From: Taxawa tesnikishii (nom. ined.)
Taxonomy: Eukaryota > Ascomycota > Dothideomycetes > Dothideales
Assembly (NCBI GenBank): GCA_030247885.1
Contig: JAPDRO010000015.1
Location: 558,001 to 622,000, forward strand
Reading direction: 5' to 3'
DNA: 64,000 nt
A model generated the notes under the pieces. The model was given only the letters and a program-made list of their open reading frames with translations. It was not told where the DNA came from and made no database searches. The stretch's first letter is position 1; every line of letters begins with the position of its first letter. Positions 11,000-23,297 of this stretch are shown piece after piece. The position numbers were made by a program, and so were the translations under genes.

Positions 11000-12863
11000 C
11001 TAGCGATCGACGCTCTTCTCGCTGACATGGCTGGATATCGAAGGTTTGCGGCTGATCTCGTGCTCAATAGAGGGCTTACCGGTAGCATTAGTGTCAGCCG
11101 AGTCCTGCCGCAGCTTCTCGCCCGTCTCCGAATTGGAAGCAACATCAACAGTGCCCACGGTCTTCTCCGCACCAGGAGGCTGACAGCGGTTCTGCTCTAC
11201 CTCGGATAGCGGTGTGACCGCTTCCTTTTCTTCCTGTCTCTGCAGCCCGTTGTCCTTGATCAAAATGCACCCTATGAAGCACAGTCCCAGGAGCGGAGTG
11301 CACCAGATGAAGACGGCCCTGCTCGCTTTGGCATATGCTTCTTCAATGATGTGCCTTTCCCTGAGACTGAAAGTGGAGAAATCCGGCGTTGCGTATGTAG
11401 AACTTGCGATGTATTGCAAATTTGATGGCAGGCTTCCTTTCAAGACGTTGCCCAGGATACCAGCAGAGACGGCCAAACCTACTGATCCACCCAAAGCGCG
11501 AAGGAAGTTACGGTTCGAAACAATGACGGCGCGCTGCGCTTTCGGAGAGTGGGCTTGCAAGGCCACCAGTGTGGGTTGGAAGACGAAGCCTGAGCCGATT
11601 CCAATGAGAATCAGGAAGAAACAGATGGCGACTGGGGAGGTATTGCGGTCGCACATGATCATGAGTCCAGTTCCCAACGTCCACAGTGCATAACCAGTCC
11701 AGATAACTTCTCCATACCGCTCGAGACGGGAGATATATTGACCTGACAGCGTTGAGAAGATCGATTGGCAGATGACAAGAGGGAGGGTGAAAACGGCCGA
11801 GAGAATGACGGAATAGCCTTTGACGTTCTGGAAGTAGATGGGAAGGTAGTACATGTAAGTGTAATAGCTGGCACCGAACAGGATGTTTTGGACAAGCATG
11901 GCGGCCACCGAGGGTGTCCGGAACATACTCACTAGCAGTGGGTCAGCGTTGGCATGTCTGAGCGTACGGGGTCTGCTTACGAGGCATCATAGGGAGCTCT
12001 GCAAATTTCCATTCCACGAGCAGAAAGACTATTGCGGATATCCCACCAATAGTGAGCATGGCAATGACTTGAGGCGAAGACCAAGGGAGTTCCTGGCCTC
12101 CGTCCGAGATTGGGATCAGGATGAAAACGATTGCAATAAAGCCCGAGATCAAGCCCAGAAAGTCAATCTTCTTGATAGTCTCCTTTAGGTCCAATTTTGG
12201 CATGTTGCATGGCAAATATCTCCAGCTAGCACCAGCAGCGAGGAAGGCCAGGGGAGCGAGCAGGTAGAATACGCCTCTCCATGTGGTATGCATAGCAAAG
12301 CCAGCTGCAATCAGCGGACCGATAGCATTGCCCAATCCGACCATCGTCCCAAGGATACCCTGATATTTGCCACGCTCTTTGAGCGTTACCACATCCGACA
12401 CAATCATCATGGACAGGGAGGTGATGCCGCCTTGCGCTACACCGGACAGACCACGGAAGACGTAGAGCATTGTGGCATTTTGAGACTGATGTGAGTTAAT
12501 TTCAAGGGTCTTCTGTGAGTGAAAGGGAGGACAAACCAGTCCACATATCAGGTCGGATATGCACAAGAGATAAAGCGCCGATATCATGACTTTCTTGCGC
12601 CCGAAAAGGTCCGAGAATCGCCCATACAGGACCTGGAAGACGGTGTTCGCAATGAGTGCCGACGTGCCCGCCCAAGATATGGAGGATTGAGCATGAAGAT
12701 CCCTGGATATCGAAGGAAGCAATACTCCGACGGAGTTCTGGTCGATCATACACACGCATAGAGATAAGGCCATGATCGAGAAGACTTTAAGAAGTTCTTT
12801 GCGCGGCAGCAGGTTAGTCTGGTCGTGGAGGCCTGCCTCGAGGTCCTTGTCATCTCTGGGCAT
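11000..12863 (-). CDS. MFS drug:H+ antiporter-type transporter
   Basis: Plasma-membrane proton antiporter of the DHA2-like (probable 14-helix) major facilitator group. It runs from MPRDDKDLEAG at 12863; the frame extends upstream but has no family likeness there. Visible signatures are MIDQNSVGVLLPSIS in helix 1, the loop 2-3 motif GRFSDLFGRKK, and the antiporter motif-C region GLGNAIGPLIAAGF. The second half repeats membrane spans up to a cytosolic tail rich in Glu, Ser and Lys. Introns follow CISDLICGL (donor GTTTGTCC) and ELPMMP (donor GTAAGC, acceptor CTAG before SMFRTP). Substrate cannot be read from sequence; export of toxic or secondary metabolites is typical for the family. No intact biosynthetic genes adjoin it. 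Confidence 0.88.
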
Positions 12864-14653
12864 ACTGGAAAGCTTGACGGAAGAGAGACTGAGGTTATGG
12901 AAAAGAGGCACATGTGTTGATTGCTTCGCTAGCAAAGAGGGTGGTATCTTGGAGATGTATGTGAATGTTTTAATTACGTCCAGATGAAGGAAGGAAAGGT
13001 GGCAGGCCAGGGTCCTACCGTACAGTACCAAAGTGTGAGTCTTTGGGTTTGGAAAGTGGACCGCATACCGCTCTATAAGAGTTAATTAGCAGTGGCTGAG
13101 TTGGGGTGGTCTTGTGCCGAATTGCCGTATCGGGCGCAGATTTGGCCGATGATCGGCAGCAGCATCGTTTTGAAGCAACACAATTACTTGGATTGCACGC
13201 CCAATGAATCAAGTTGCACATTCGATATAAGGAGTTACTGCACTGCGTAGCATAGCAGAGTGCGATGTCGGCGTTGTGCTTGTGCAACTTCGTCGAAGCA
13301 TCTTCCTGATCGACGCTATCGTCGTTACTGGGCGCTTGGTGGTTGGAGGATGGGAGGAGCCGCAAAGCTTGCAAGGCTTGGGTGGGGATCCGTGCTTGCG
13401 TCTAATCAATGAAAAGGGGACAGGTCGGCGTCCGGTATCTGCAAATTCAGTGGTCATCACCTCTGTACAAGGTGGCTGGGTGTCGAACCCAGACTCGGGA
13501 GCCTTCATTATCCCCTTGTTCCCACGACTTCGAGTTGGCATCACAGTAGTACTTCGTTCGTTAACCAGATTAGCTGCTCTTCACGGCGAGAGCGTCCAAC
13601 AGACCATCTTCTGGACACGACAGGCTAGATCAGACGAGAAGAGTGCTCTTGTGAGGCACCGTTGTGATGACGAAGAGCCTCCCAAAGGTCCGCACCATGA
13701 ATCGTGAAACCCAACGTAAGAGATTGAGGGTCAGCATCAACGCCAACCACAGGATGAACCATGCCCAACCCTATCCTGCATGTGTAGTAAGATCACCGTT
13801 ACACGCACTTTGCAACGGCACCGGGCAATTGTGCATATCGACTGATTCTTGGGACGGCTGGACCTCGCACTGGGTGTCTTTCCGTTGACAGGATCATTGA
13901 AGCTCCTGTTTCACCCAGGAACTCACCACAGTATCTGTTCCCTGTGACCCGCCCATACAACTGAAGACCAGTTCAATCTTCTCAGACAACACATGCAGTT
14001 CGTGTTGAGAATCGAGTTGTACATGGGGTTTTAGTATACTCAGAGTTGTTTGTAGGAAAAAGAAAGGACATGAGAGGACGTCCTGGTTTATGGTGCAGGC
14101 ACGTACCACGGTTCGGCTGACGTATATGGATGAACGAACAATGTTTCTTCGGCTGCCCAGAATGGGATTCAGCGTCGAGAAACTGAGGTGTAAGGGTTGC
14201 CAGCGAGCGTTGGGAAGCAGGCGCAAGCGGGCATTGGCGCAGACCACGGCAGGAGGTGGATGTGTGTCTGGTTTATTATTACGCGGACAGACCGGCCCTC
14301 CAAACAAAACCCGGTCCTCATTTACTTACAAGATGCCTGCAGAATCGCCTTAAAAGCCAGTCTGCGGTTGGCTCGCTGCTCATGGACCGACATTCATCCT
14401 CTGCTATGCCGAACGGCAAGCGGGCTGAACACGGGCAGAAAAGGCCCTGCGAAAGACGAGTACATGACACTGGGAGGCCATCATCCCCTATCTATGAGGC
14501 AGGTCGTTGACATTGAAGCAGACCATTGGAGCGGACGGTCCTTTTCGCGGGACTGCTATTGATTAAACATCACACAAGATGCGATCGTTCATCGAATTGA
14601 AGACATCAACGAAGGTGCGCTTGCTGCCGTCGTTTGCGATCTCTCCATCGGTA
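12864..14653. other. no gene recognised
   Basis: Promoter side of the MFS gene, then about 1.6 kb with only unassigned open frames on both strands. A T-arm-like hairpin at about 13479-13496 (TGGG...CCCA) lacks the rest of a tRNA. Confidence 0.45.
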
Positions 14654-17600
14654 TCACAACGAAAGAGGCTTACAACGTCTCGAACATCTTCCCGCCCATC
14701 CCAAAGAGTGGCCATTCCTAATAACCCTCCAACGGCACAAGCGGCGCCCCTGCCACACCTCCTCAGGCAGCGCCTCCTCAATAACTCCCTCCTCGTCGCC
14801 CCTCGCCCTATCCGTCTTCTCTAACTCCTTAGCAAAGAAATCCTGTTCCTCGTCCAACAGCCCTTTATCCACGCCCATCTTGTCCGGATAAGTTTTGACA
14901 TTCCACCAATGCGTGAGGGCTCTCAAACTCTGCTCTAAAGGCAACGCTTCCTCAACGGTTCCGTCGACATCTCCGGGCCCCGTTCCACCCATGCCTCCGC
15001 CACCGCCTTGGAGCCAATCGTCGCGGAGTTCGGCGGGTACGGAGAGCCAGACTGCCGTGATGATCTTCATGTTGCCTTGTCTCCATTTGCGGCCGCAGTA
15101 TGGGACTTGGCTCTTGAAGAGCTTGAGAGTGTAGTAGCGCATTGCTTCGACAGGAACGCGGAGCGATTTCTTCAGGTGGTTGGAGGATTTGTAGGATACA
15201 AGGAGAAGGGATCGATGCGTCTTCCTTCTAGTAACCTTCTGCAGAATACGCAGGTAGTTGATGAATGTGAAAATGTTGCGGTAGGAATAGTTCTTCAACG
15301 GAGAGCTGGGAAGTGGGGTTTGCGGGTATCCAAGCTCGTCAATCTCCGGCGGGTGCATGTAGTCTTCTGGCATGGAAGTGGGTGACATTTCCTTATCTGG
15401 TTCCTCGCGGCGCATTCGTATGGGTGGGGGCACCGCATCGTCTTCGGACTCGTCGCCATCAGCGGGTTGTGTGGGTTTAGGGTTGCGTGAGTTAGCATGA
15501 CAGAAATTGAAGAAGCTGCGCGATGGTCAACAACGTGTACACTGGAGACAGGTAGGGCCGACCCACTTGAGCTCCTCCCGATCGAGCATGAAGTGACATG
15601 CTCGTCCGATTTCTTGACCCTGCCATAGCCTAATTATCAAGGGGACATAGTTCGAATCCAGTAGTAGCTGTGTCAGATACTCGTATCTGAGTATGTCTGC
15701 GGCGGTTGTCAGCCAACGGCACGACTGGGGAGCTCGCCTACCTACGAGACACTTTGAACCATTTCAGCAAGAGGAGTATGATTCCCGACAATGCCTTGGC
15801 AGTAACCTCCTGAGATCTCGCGTTATCAACCTGTTCTGCTGTGGACGCCGAGCCATCCGGAAGTCCGTTGCCGTTCTCCAGAACCTGGGGGACGCCGTTG
15901 GGTTCCTGGAATTGCATGCTACCGTTACGGCCACCAGTAGCAGCAACAAGATCCGTAACAGTCTTCAAGACAGCCTTGAGCAGCACAATCACTACCGACT
16001 GCAAGTGTGGCAAAGAATCTTTCTGCAAAGCCGGGTGTCAGTGTTGTTACCATCTCGATGTCCAGACACTCACGTAGAACTCGGCGACTGCCGCCAGCTT
16101 TTTCTACATCAGTTTGCGGTACTTCGGGTTGCGCTTCCGGCTCCTCCACCTGGGCTATCGAATCCACTTTGTCAAGCTCAAGAGGTTCGATATCTCCGTC
16201 GTTTTGATCCTCCCTCCAGCCTCTCTCATACTTCATGAAGCTGACCCTGACTTCCCATAACTGCTTCATAGCACGAGTAGCTCGCATACGTTTCGCGAAC
16301 AACTCTGCTGCTTCCAAGATGGATGTAGGAATATCAGTACCCTCCCACTTCCTACCCACGAGGGCGTCCTGCAATTCAGTGTTGCCTTTCCCACCAAGAT
16401 TGTTACTCGAGGCGTCAAGGGGCGGGTACAAGAAGGGGAACATTTGATTTGTCTGATAATTTTGTTTCTTTCCACCCTTACCACCTGGTCCGGCAGGTGA
16501 AGGAGGTGGCGAGGGAGCGGGCGTTGCAATGTGCACCGGTTGGTGCATGATCGACGTTCCGTTAGCACCAGCTGATCCTACTCCTGTCAATGCATTATCC
16601 GCGATGTCGAACTTGGACCGCCGGTGTTGGAGTGGCGGCAGGATTGAGTTGTTTTCCGGTTCGAGAGGGAATAAAGGTGGAGGTGGTTGGTAAGCAGGGT
16701 ACTTCGAGCTGATCTCCTGCCTGAACAGATGGTAATCGAGGGGTGAGGCGGTAATGACAGGTTGACCGCGCCTGTCTGTCTCCTCTTCCTCTCCTTCGAA
16801 TGAAGCTTTGGCTTTTTCAACGTCGCGGATACCTCCAAGGCAGACCAGTATAGCTTTCCATGCCAACAACAGCATCTTGGTTTGTGGTATCGGCGCAGCT
16901 TCATCCCAGCGAAGACGACCAATCATCTCCGTCAAGGTCACAAGCAAGTTTGGCTGCAGAGTGGAGATGGTCTGCCGCAGCTTTTGTCCAAATTTGTCGT
17001 CTGAAGACGTCCTGGCAACCTCCAGAAATAAGTAGAGCAAGGTTAGTGCGCACCACAACTCTGCGCTTTCGTCGCCTTCGTGATATGTTTTTCTCTGGTT
17101 TCCTCCTCGTCGCTAACGTCGCGGTCGAAGATATACCTCAGAACGTCGAAAACCACTGGAAGGGCGCCGTGTTGTTCTAGGAGTCGAACCGCCAGAACCA
17201 TCCACCGCAACTGCATAGCCGAGTTTTGGTAGTTTTCCAGACGAGAGACGCCAGGAACAGCATCGTTTTTGAAGAGAGCTTCGATCGGGTGCTCACTCCC
17301 TTTACCTGCTGTCTCGTCCCATGCACCCAGGGCCAGGTAACAAAGTACTGAAAGTGCTTCTTTCCGTTCATACTCTGTGCCGGTTTTGAGGTCCTGTACG
17401 AATTGTGCAACGAATTCGCATTCGGGAAAGTCTTTGCTGGTCCAATCGATGTCTTCTGACAGTTCCTTGTCGATAACAAACGCCCTCAATGCTTCCCCGT
17501 AACTCTCTCGAATTTTGTAAAGCTTTGTCCTCTCTGCCTCGCTATAGCTAAACCATTCCTCGATCTCGACGGGAAATGACTGTGCATCGGCGTACTCGAA

Positions 17601-18119
17601 GTCGTAGACCTGCTGAAGCGGGAGGATTTGTTGCTTCGGCAATTGCGTGTTTGCGAAGCCGCTCCGTATCCTCTTCAAGTCCGCAAGCGTGAGTGAATCT
17701 GGGGGTTCCTGAGGAAACTCGGTGGTCTCGGCAGGTTGGGCTGGTGCGGCTGGTGCAACTGGAGGAGGGTGTCCAGGTGGAGCTACAGGAGCGGAACCAT
17801 CTCGTCTCAATGGAGGCCGTTTGGACGTCTGTCTTGGGGGTGGAGCTGGCCTCTCTACTACGCCTTCTTCCTGCTTATCGGGAGTGAGCACCTTTTGCTC
17901 ATCCGGTGATCTTCCCGAAGTCAGACTGTCCGAGGGTTGAGCAGGAGAGGTTCCATCCAGAGCGGGCGGCTTCACTCCGAGCTTCTCTGCAGTGTCCGCA
18001 CCGGGCTTGAAAGCTTCCTGTGCTGATTGTGACTGACCCTCGACTTGTACATTGATTTCCGTCACCTGTTGTGCGATCTCGCCAGTAGCTGAGACATCGG
18101 GGTTCGCGACTTCGTCCAT
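14654..18119 (-). CDS. STRIPAK component Far11/STRIP (HAM-2/PRO22-like)
   Basis: Scaffold of the STRIPAK phosphatase-kinase complex, at nuclear envelope and ER, needed in other filamentous fungi for hyphal fusion and fruiting-body formation (family knowledge). It begins with MDEVANPDVS and a long Pro/Gln-rich, disordered N-terminus. The N1221-type domain follows (QQVYDFEYADAQSFPVEIEEWF, ALSVLCYLALGAWDET, RLLEQHGALPVVFDVLRYIFDRD). The DUF3402-type region has FDIADNAL, FPFLYPPLD and SVVIVLLKAVLKTV. The end holds NIFTFINYLRILQKVTRRK, YYTLKLFKSQVPYCGRKWRQ and LRALTHWWNVKTYPDKMG. Several short introns interrupt it. The last residues are uncertain: as written the frame ends at 14654, but one more base in the C-run 14747-14750 would end it at 14718 as GAPLVPLEGY. 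Confidence 0.93.
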
Positions 18120-18961
18120 AGTGTTCTAGCCAGCCAGCTTCCAACGGTTTACCATGTGTTCCTGCTCTTTCTATACCTTGCTCTTCGCCATCCTGCCAGT
18201 CCTCTTGTATACTCAGGCAGTTGTCAGCATATTCGCCGAGCGCTGCATGGCGTGTCTCCAGACGGGACTATTTGCCGTAAGGTACTTGGCGAATCAGGTA
18301 TACAGATCGCCAGCCGGTTCATGTGAGAGTGGATTGGAGCGGCTCGGCTTGGCATCGGGATATCGGGTTATCTAATCGCATCAATCTCCAACATTTTCCG
18401 TTTCCGACGTCCATCTCCGTCTCCATCAAATTACATGTAATTCCTACTTTAGCACGAAATGCCAAGTCGAACAAGCGTCTGTTCCGTATAACGCTACCTC
18501 TGATCAGTTGCGCCATGGGCTACGGATCCGATCACGAACTTTGGGACTCTCTTTTCGCCGAAGTCGTCAGAAGGAGGCGTGCGACGCTGTATCGACCGTG
18601 GTCGGATGTTCCTGCATCCTCATCTACTTCTTCGCTCGACGCCGCATCGACCCTGCAGCTCGCGTATACACGTGAAACGGCCATCGTCCTTCACGCATAT
18701 CGGACATGTCTGGAACTCGGAACGCACCACGTCAACTGTGTAGTTTCGTTAGCCAAGCGCCATCCTTGTCGAGCTCCCGGTAGATCCCATGTACAAGGGA
18801 GGTAAATATCTTCCCATTTCACTTCATTGTTGCTCTTTCTTCACTACCACCATCGCCTGTCTCTCTTGCAGTAAAAGTCGTTCCTTCTTGACGAAGCATT
18901 CCTCCATTCGCTTTTTTCTGCCCTGCCCGAGCCATTCTTTACCCACAGCCGATCTGTCAGA
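18120..18961. other. intergenic region between divergent Far11/STRIP and expansin-like genes
   Basis: Holds the promoters of both neighbours. A plus-strand frame with an ATG at 18515 and a Ser-rich sequence is open to 18805 but has no recognisable domain. A pyrimidine-rich stretch at 18830-18960 leads into the expansin-like ATG, a common fungal core-promoter and 5' UTR feature. Confidence 0.45.
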
Positions 18962-19693
18962 ATGCAGTTCAAACTCTTCGCTTCTATCGCCGCCATCACA
19001 GCCCTCGCTTCCACCGCCACGGGTGCGGCCCTTAAGCCTCGCGCTCTGTCTGGGCAGGCTACATACTACGGCGGCAATGTCCAAGGTGGTGCCTGCTCGT
19101 TCTCCACCTACACTCTCCCGTCTAACGTCTTCGGAACCGCTCTCTCCGACTCCAACTGGGCCAACTCGGCCGAGTGTGGTGGCTGCGTCAAGGTCACTGG
19201 TCCTAACGGCAAATCTATTACCGCTATGGTAAGGTATTCCCATATTCCCTCTCCAAAACACCACTAATTGGAGCCACGGTAGATCGTCGACAAGTGCCCC
19301 GGTTGCGGCACCAACCACCTCGACCTTTCCCTACCGCCTTCTCCTCCCTCGCCGACCCCTCCAAGGGGTCATCGATATCACCTGGGACTACGTTCAGTGC
19401 CCTATCACCAGTCCTCTTCAAGTGCACATGAAGTCCGGCGTCTCCCAGTACTGGTTCTCCGCGCAGATCGTCAACGGCAACTTGAGAACCAACAAGCTCG
19501 AGGTTTCCATCGATCAAGGCAAGACTTGGAAGAGCACCACCCGACAAACCTACAACTTCTTCGAGATCTCCAGCGGCACGGGTGCCTCGACCGCTTGATC
19601 CGCGCTACCAGCCAAGCCGGATCTCAGGTCGTCATCAAGAACGTGCCCATGACTGGCGATGCCAAGGTTACAGCTACTGCTAACTACGCGTAG
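18962..19693 (+). CDS. secreted expansin-like protein (DPBB plus CBM63-like)
   Basis: Small secreted protein that probably loosens polysaccharide networks without hydrolysis. Residues 1-21 are a signal peptide ending ASTATGA. The double-psi beta-barrel runs from SGQATYYGGN with GGACSF, SAECGGCVKV and, after an intron at 19229-19282, IVDKCPGCGTNHLDL. The second domain has YWFSAQIVNGN, LEVSIDQGKTWK, RQTYNFFEISSGTG and IRATSQAG up to ATANYA. As written, three single-base shortfalls break the frame, at the T-run 19326-19328, the G-run 19365-19368 and TT 19595-19596. All residues between them are conserved, so I take these as sequencing under-calls rather than a dead gene. The Asp of HLD is the position equivalent to the DPBB catalytic-like acid. 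Confidence 0.85.
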
Positions 19694-20142
19694 AGGGGAC
19701 GTTGGGGGAAGGGACGTAGGAAGTGATGTGTTTGACTGCGTCTGTTGATGGGATATGGTTCCGAGATTTTGGCGCGCCGAAGTGCGTTGCCGAAGGCTCG
19801 GTTCGTTCTTATATATACTTAGACAACACGATATCATGGCTTAACAGCGTCGACCGATGCCCAAAATCCCCTTGAACCAGCCATAAGTCATGTCCTTGAA
19901 TCACCAAAATGCAACAGAATCCCGTCTCATAACGCCATCATAAACGTACTATCTCCTCCACTGGAAACAGAAAGCAACATTGTAATAGTGTAGAGCCAAC
20001 TAAAGTCGAAGTAACGCTGAAACGTTGCTAGGATGAGACCTACATGAAGCTCGAGTAACTGCATCGGCATCCATACACTCCCGGTCGTCATCATAAGACA
20101 AGCTAGATTTCCGCTCCATTACTTCCTCTACCTGAACTCTTT
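19694..20142. other. no gene recognised
   Basis: Convergent 3' regions of the expansin-like gene and the acyl-CoA dehydrogenase gene. Nothing further is visible. Confidence 0.5.
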
Positions 20143-21562
20143 CTACAACTTCTCCTTCGTAACCTCTTTTCTCGGCCCCATGAACCCGAACAGAAACCCC
20201 GCCACCTTCCTCATCTGAATCTCCTCGCTTCCCTCTGTGATCCTGTACCTCCTGTGATGTCTCCAGATATGCTCGAACGGCTTGTGTCTACTATACCCGA
20301 TTCCGCCATGGACCTGAATGGCGCGGTCCGCCGCCTCGCAGCACAATCGGTTGGCCCAGTAGTTGCACATGCTGACCTTGTCCCCGAGCTTGGATTCGAC
20401 TTCCACATGCGGCATCGAGTCCATGTCGTGCGCGGTCTTGCGGATCAGAAGCCGCAGCATCTCGATTTGGGTGGAGAGTTCGACGAGAGGAAACTGAATG
20501 GCTTGGTTTGAGGCTAAGGGCTTGCCGAAGGGCCGGCGAGACCGGGCATAGTCGATTGAGGAGTTGACGCAGAACACAGCTGCGCCGAGGGAACTCGCGG
20601 CTTGTCGGATCCGGTTCTCGTGCACGAAGGCCTGTGCGACTGCGAGGCCGCGGTGTAGCGGGCCCAGAATGGCGCTGGAGGGGACGAAGACGTTGTGCAA
20701 GGAGACGGTCGCGTGGTCGGTGGGCATGTTGAGAGTCCTGTGAGAGTCAGATACGACGGTACGAACGGAGGTTTCTATGCTTCAGCCATAGTCCCCTTCG
20801 CCTCTTGTGGGATGACTAGTGGACGGTTGTGTCAGGGTAAGCGTACCACTCATAACTCTCCACCTTTATCCCCGGCGTATCTCTGGGCACGATAAAGCAC
20901 GATATTCCCTCCGCATCACCATCCTTCCTACCCGTTCTCGCGAAGATGAAACAATGCGTAGCCCGATGCATGCCCGTCTGCCACATCTTCGCCCCATCGA
21001 TCCTCCACCCCTCGACACCCTCCCTAAGCTCCCTCACAGCCCTGGTCTCCATAAACGTCGCATCGCTGCCATGGCTCGGCTCCGTCAATCCGAACGTGAT
21101 CCGCACCTTTCCCGCCAATCTACCGTGAATAAGTTCCCGCTTCTGCTCCGCGTTGCCAAAATGCTGCAGCATCACGATATCGGGGAAGTTCCCGACAACA
21201 GAGTGCTCGTTTTGCAGGTCGTTGAAGAGACCGAGTCCCTTGGATGCGAGGTGCTCGCGGATTACGGCCATCCAGAGGTTGCTTCCTCGCCCGTCACTGG
21301 TGTTCTGCCCGCCGTACTCCGTAGGCAAGGAAAAGCGCCAAAAGCCAGCTGCATCTGCTAGTTGCGTGCATTTCTCTAGGAGGGATTCCCATTCTGGACG
21401 TGGAAGCCCGCCATTATCCCAATCCGTGCGCGCGTGTTCACGGCGGTGATCGAAGAAGCGGTTATTGTCGTCCTGGTTTTGAAGCGGGGTTACTTCGCGC
21501 TCGATGAAGGTGTCAAGGTCGGAGAGGTACTGTTTCAGCGCCGGTGGAATTTCAAAATTCAT
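20143..21562 (-). CDS. acyl-CoA dehydrogenase family protein
   Basis: FAD flavoprotein that oxidises acyl-CoA thioesters, likely mitochondrial or peroxisomal fatty or branched acid catabolism. Exons are 21562-20847 and 20737-20143, joined in the codon for Trp (EW-TLNMPTDH). The N-terminal helical domain has FIEREVTPLQ and TDWDNGGLPRPEW. The middle beta domain has ITFGLTEPSHGSDATFMET and GAKMWQTGMHRATHCFIFARTG. The C-terminal domain has HENRIRQAASSLGAA, SRRPFGKPLASNQAIQ, CEAADRAIQVHGGIGYS and RYRITEGSEEIQ. The catalytic base in this family varies in position, and I did not assign it. The length of about 437 residues is somewhat over the usual, with an N-terminal insert around DHRREHARTD. No targeting peptide is obvious. 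Confidence 0.93.
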
Positions 21563-22760
21563 GGGTAAAGCAGTATGACATGTGATTACGGTGAGGGTTG
21601 CTTGATACGAGCAAACGGAATCGGCACTTTTGAGCGAAGGTAGGAGAAATGATGGAAAGTGACTTGCCGTCTATACGATTTAACTACAAGTTGGTCTGGG
21701 GTCCGAGAGACATTGACACAAGGAGTAGTCTCGATGTCCAACTCGAGTCTAGAGAGGAGAACCGAGGAAGAGGATTGAACCAAAGGTGAGAGAAACCAGG
21801 TCGGATTTGCGGGGCAAATGCCGGCGCTTGCCGGTGATGATCTAGGGGCTTCATACAGCTCACTTCACTTCCAAAAACAGTAAAGAGGCGCAACAGCGCA
21901 ACGAATGGGTCTCCTCTAGAGATCAGCTTAGCTCTGGTGCGGACCACTGAGCAGTCAGGGGCACAGAATTCCTCATGCCTTCAGAGTCGATCTTGCAGGC
22001 TCATGGCACATAGGCACGCTTGTCCAGCAGCAAGCGGAACGAGTATTCCAGAAGATAACCATATCCGGGTTGGCGCTGGTTGGAGTGGTGAGGTTGGGCT
22101 TGGGCGAGTCAAGCAGCACCGACCCTCTTCTCGGATAGCAATGAAAGTGGCGGGATTTATCCGAATGCTAGGAGATAGCTACCTGCCTACTTGACTTGTT
22201 ACTGAAGCGCCAGTCAAGATGAAACCTTCTTAAACACCAACCCAGCGCTGGTGTACACAATGGAACGACGGCAACCGGAATCACGCATCATGCCCGCGAT
22301 GATGATTCGAATAGGGTCGTCTCTCGTATGATGAATGTGGAAGAACATATAATCCTCGGAACAACGCTAGCCGGTGCGGTGGGAGTCTGACGTGCTGCAA
22401 ATTTCACACTATACAAGAACAGGAAAGAAGGTGCAGTGGGATACAGACAGGTGCAAGAGTTGCCATCAGACTACGGCAACGAGGGCACCTCGGAGAATAG
22501 CTCCCAAGTATCGGTCGTCTGCTTGATCGCCGTTCACTGTACTAAGGACCAGTCCGTCTGGGATCATTTCAGTTTGGTCGGATCCCAAAGATCAAAAGAT
22601 TCCAAGATACAAAACTCCATCTACATCCCTGAGGGTATCGTAAGAAGAGGCCGGTACGCCATAGCAACCAATGAATATCCCACTATCGCCCTCTCTTTCT
22701 TCTAGTGCGGGCATCTCCACCAACACTAGCACAGCTCCAAGCCGAGCAAACGCGGTCGAC
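21563..22760. other. no gene recognised
   Basis: About 1.2 kb upstream of the acyl-CoA dehydrogenase and downstream of the small membrane-protein gene. Open frames are short and none resembles a protein family. Confidence 0.5.
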
Positions 22761-23297
22761 TCAAGGCGACTCAGGCCCGAAATTCCTCTCCGCCCACATC
22801 TGCTGCCTCAATCTATCATCCCCCATCATAGCCACTCCCCTCGCACCCTCCAACCCTTCGACATCCCTCCTCAGCTCCTCCCTCCTCCTCTCCACATCTC
22901 TAACATCAGCCCCAAAGCCAGCCATGTTCTCTCCCTCGCTCGCACCAAACGTTTCCTCTCCACTCTCCACGCTCGCTCTCCTGCCAGAGCCGTCCACCAC
23001 GCTCTGGTTGCGGGAGGACGGGAGCACAATCGCAGTGAGCGTGTCAGCGATACGGTCGCGGAGGGAGTTTGTGTGAGTGGCAAGGGAGTCGGAGAGGTTG
23101 TGCACAGGGAGGTATTGATCGTAGCGGTTCCGGTGGCGACGGATGAAGGGGAGGATCACGAAGGAGAAGGAGAGGTAGACTATCAGAGAGATGAGAGCGG
23201 GGATGAAGATGATCTGAGAAGGGACCGTTAGTCGCGCTGGATCGGAGAGGGGTGGTGTGTAGGTGTGTACCTTGAGGAACTCGAGGAAGCCTGCCAT
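22761..23297 (-). CDS. conserved small single-pass membrane protein
   Basis: I do not know its function. Exon 1 (23297-23271) encodes nine residues, MAGFLEFLK. The intron has donor GTACAC, branch CTAAC and acceptor TCAG, and exon 2 begins at 23213. Residues about 10-32 form one membrane span (IIFIPALISLIVYLSFSFVILPF) followed at once by basic RRHRNRYD, so the C-terminus is probably cytosolic. A helical segment (HNLSDSLATHTNSLRDRIADTL) and a heptad-like stretch with RREELRRDVEGLEGARG suggest a coiled coil. The protein ends with RLRQQMWAERNFGPESP. Charge bias and the clean splice signals support a real gene. Confidence 0.7.
   Translation of the reverse strand: MAGFLEFLKVHTYTPPLSDPARLTVPSQIIFIPALISLIVYLSFSFVILPFIRRHRNRYDQYLPVHNLSDSLATHTNSLRDRIADTLTAIVLPSSRNQSVVDGSGRRASVESGEETFGASEGENMAGFGADVRDVERRREELRRDVEGLEGARGVAMMGDDRLRQQMWAERNFGPESP

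Noticed and set aside
10649-11209. 186-codon plus-strand frame
   Set aside because: It is antisense to the propeller relic and the MFS C-terminus, both of which have family resemblance.
13479-13496. tRNA T-arm-like hairpin (TGGGTGTCGAACCCA)
   Set aside because: No matching acceptor, D or anticodon arms within reach on either strand.
18962-19693. Calling the expansin-like gene a pseudogene
   Set aside because: Three slips, all single-base shortfalls, with fully conserved sequence between them, fit read errors seen elsewhere in the window better than decay.
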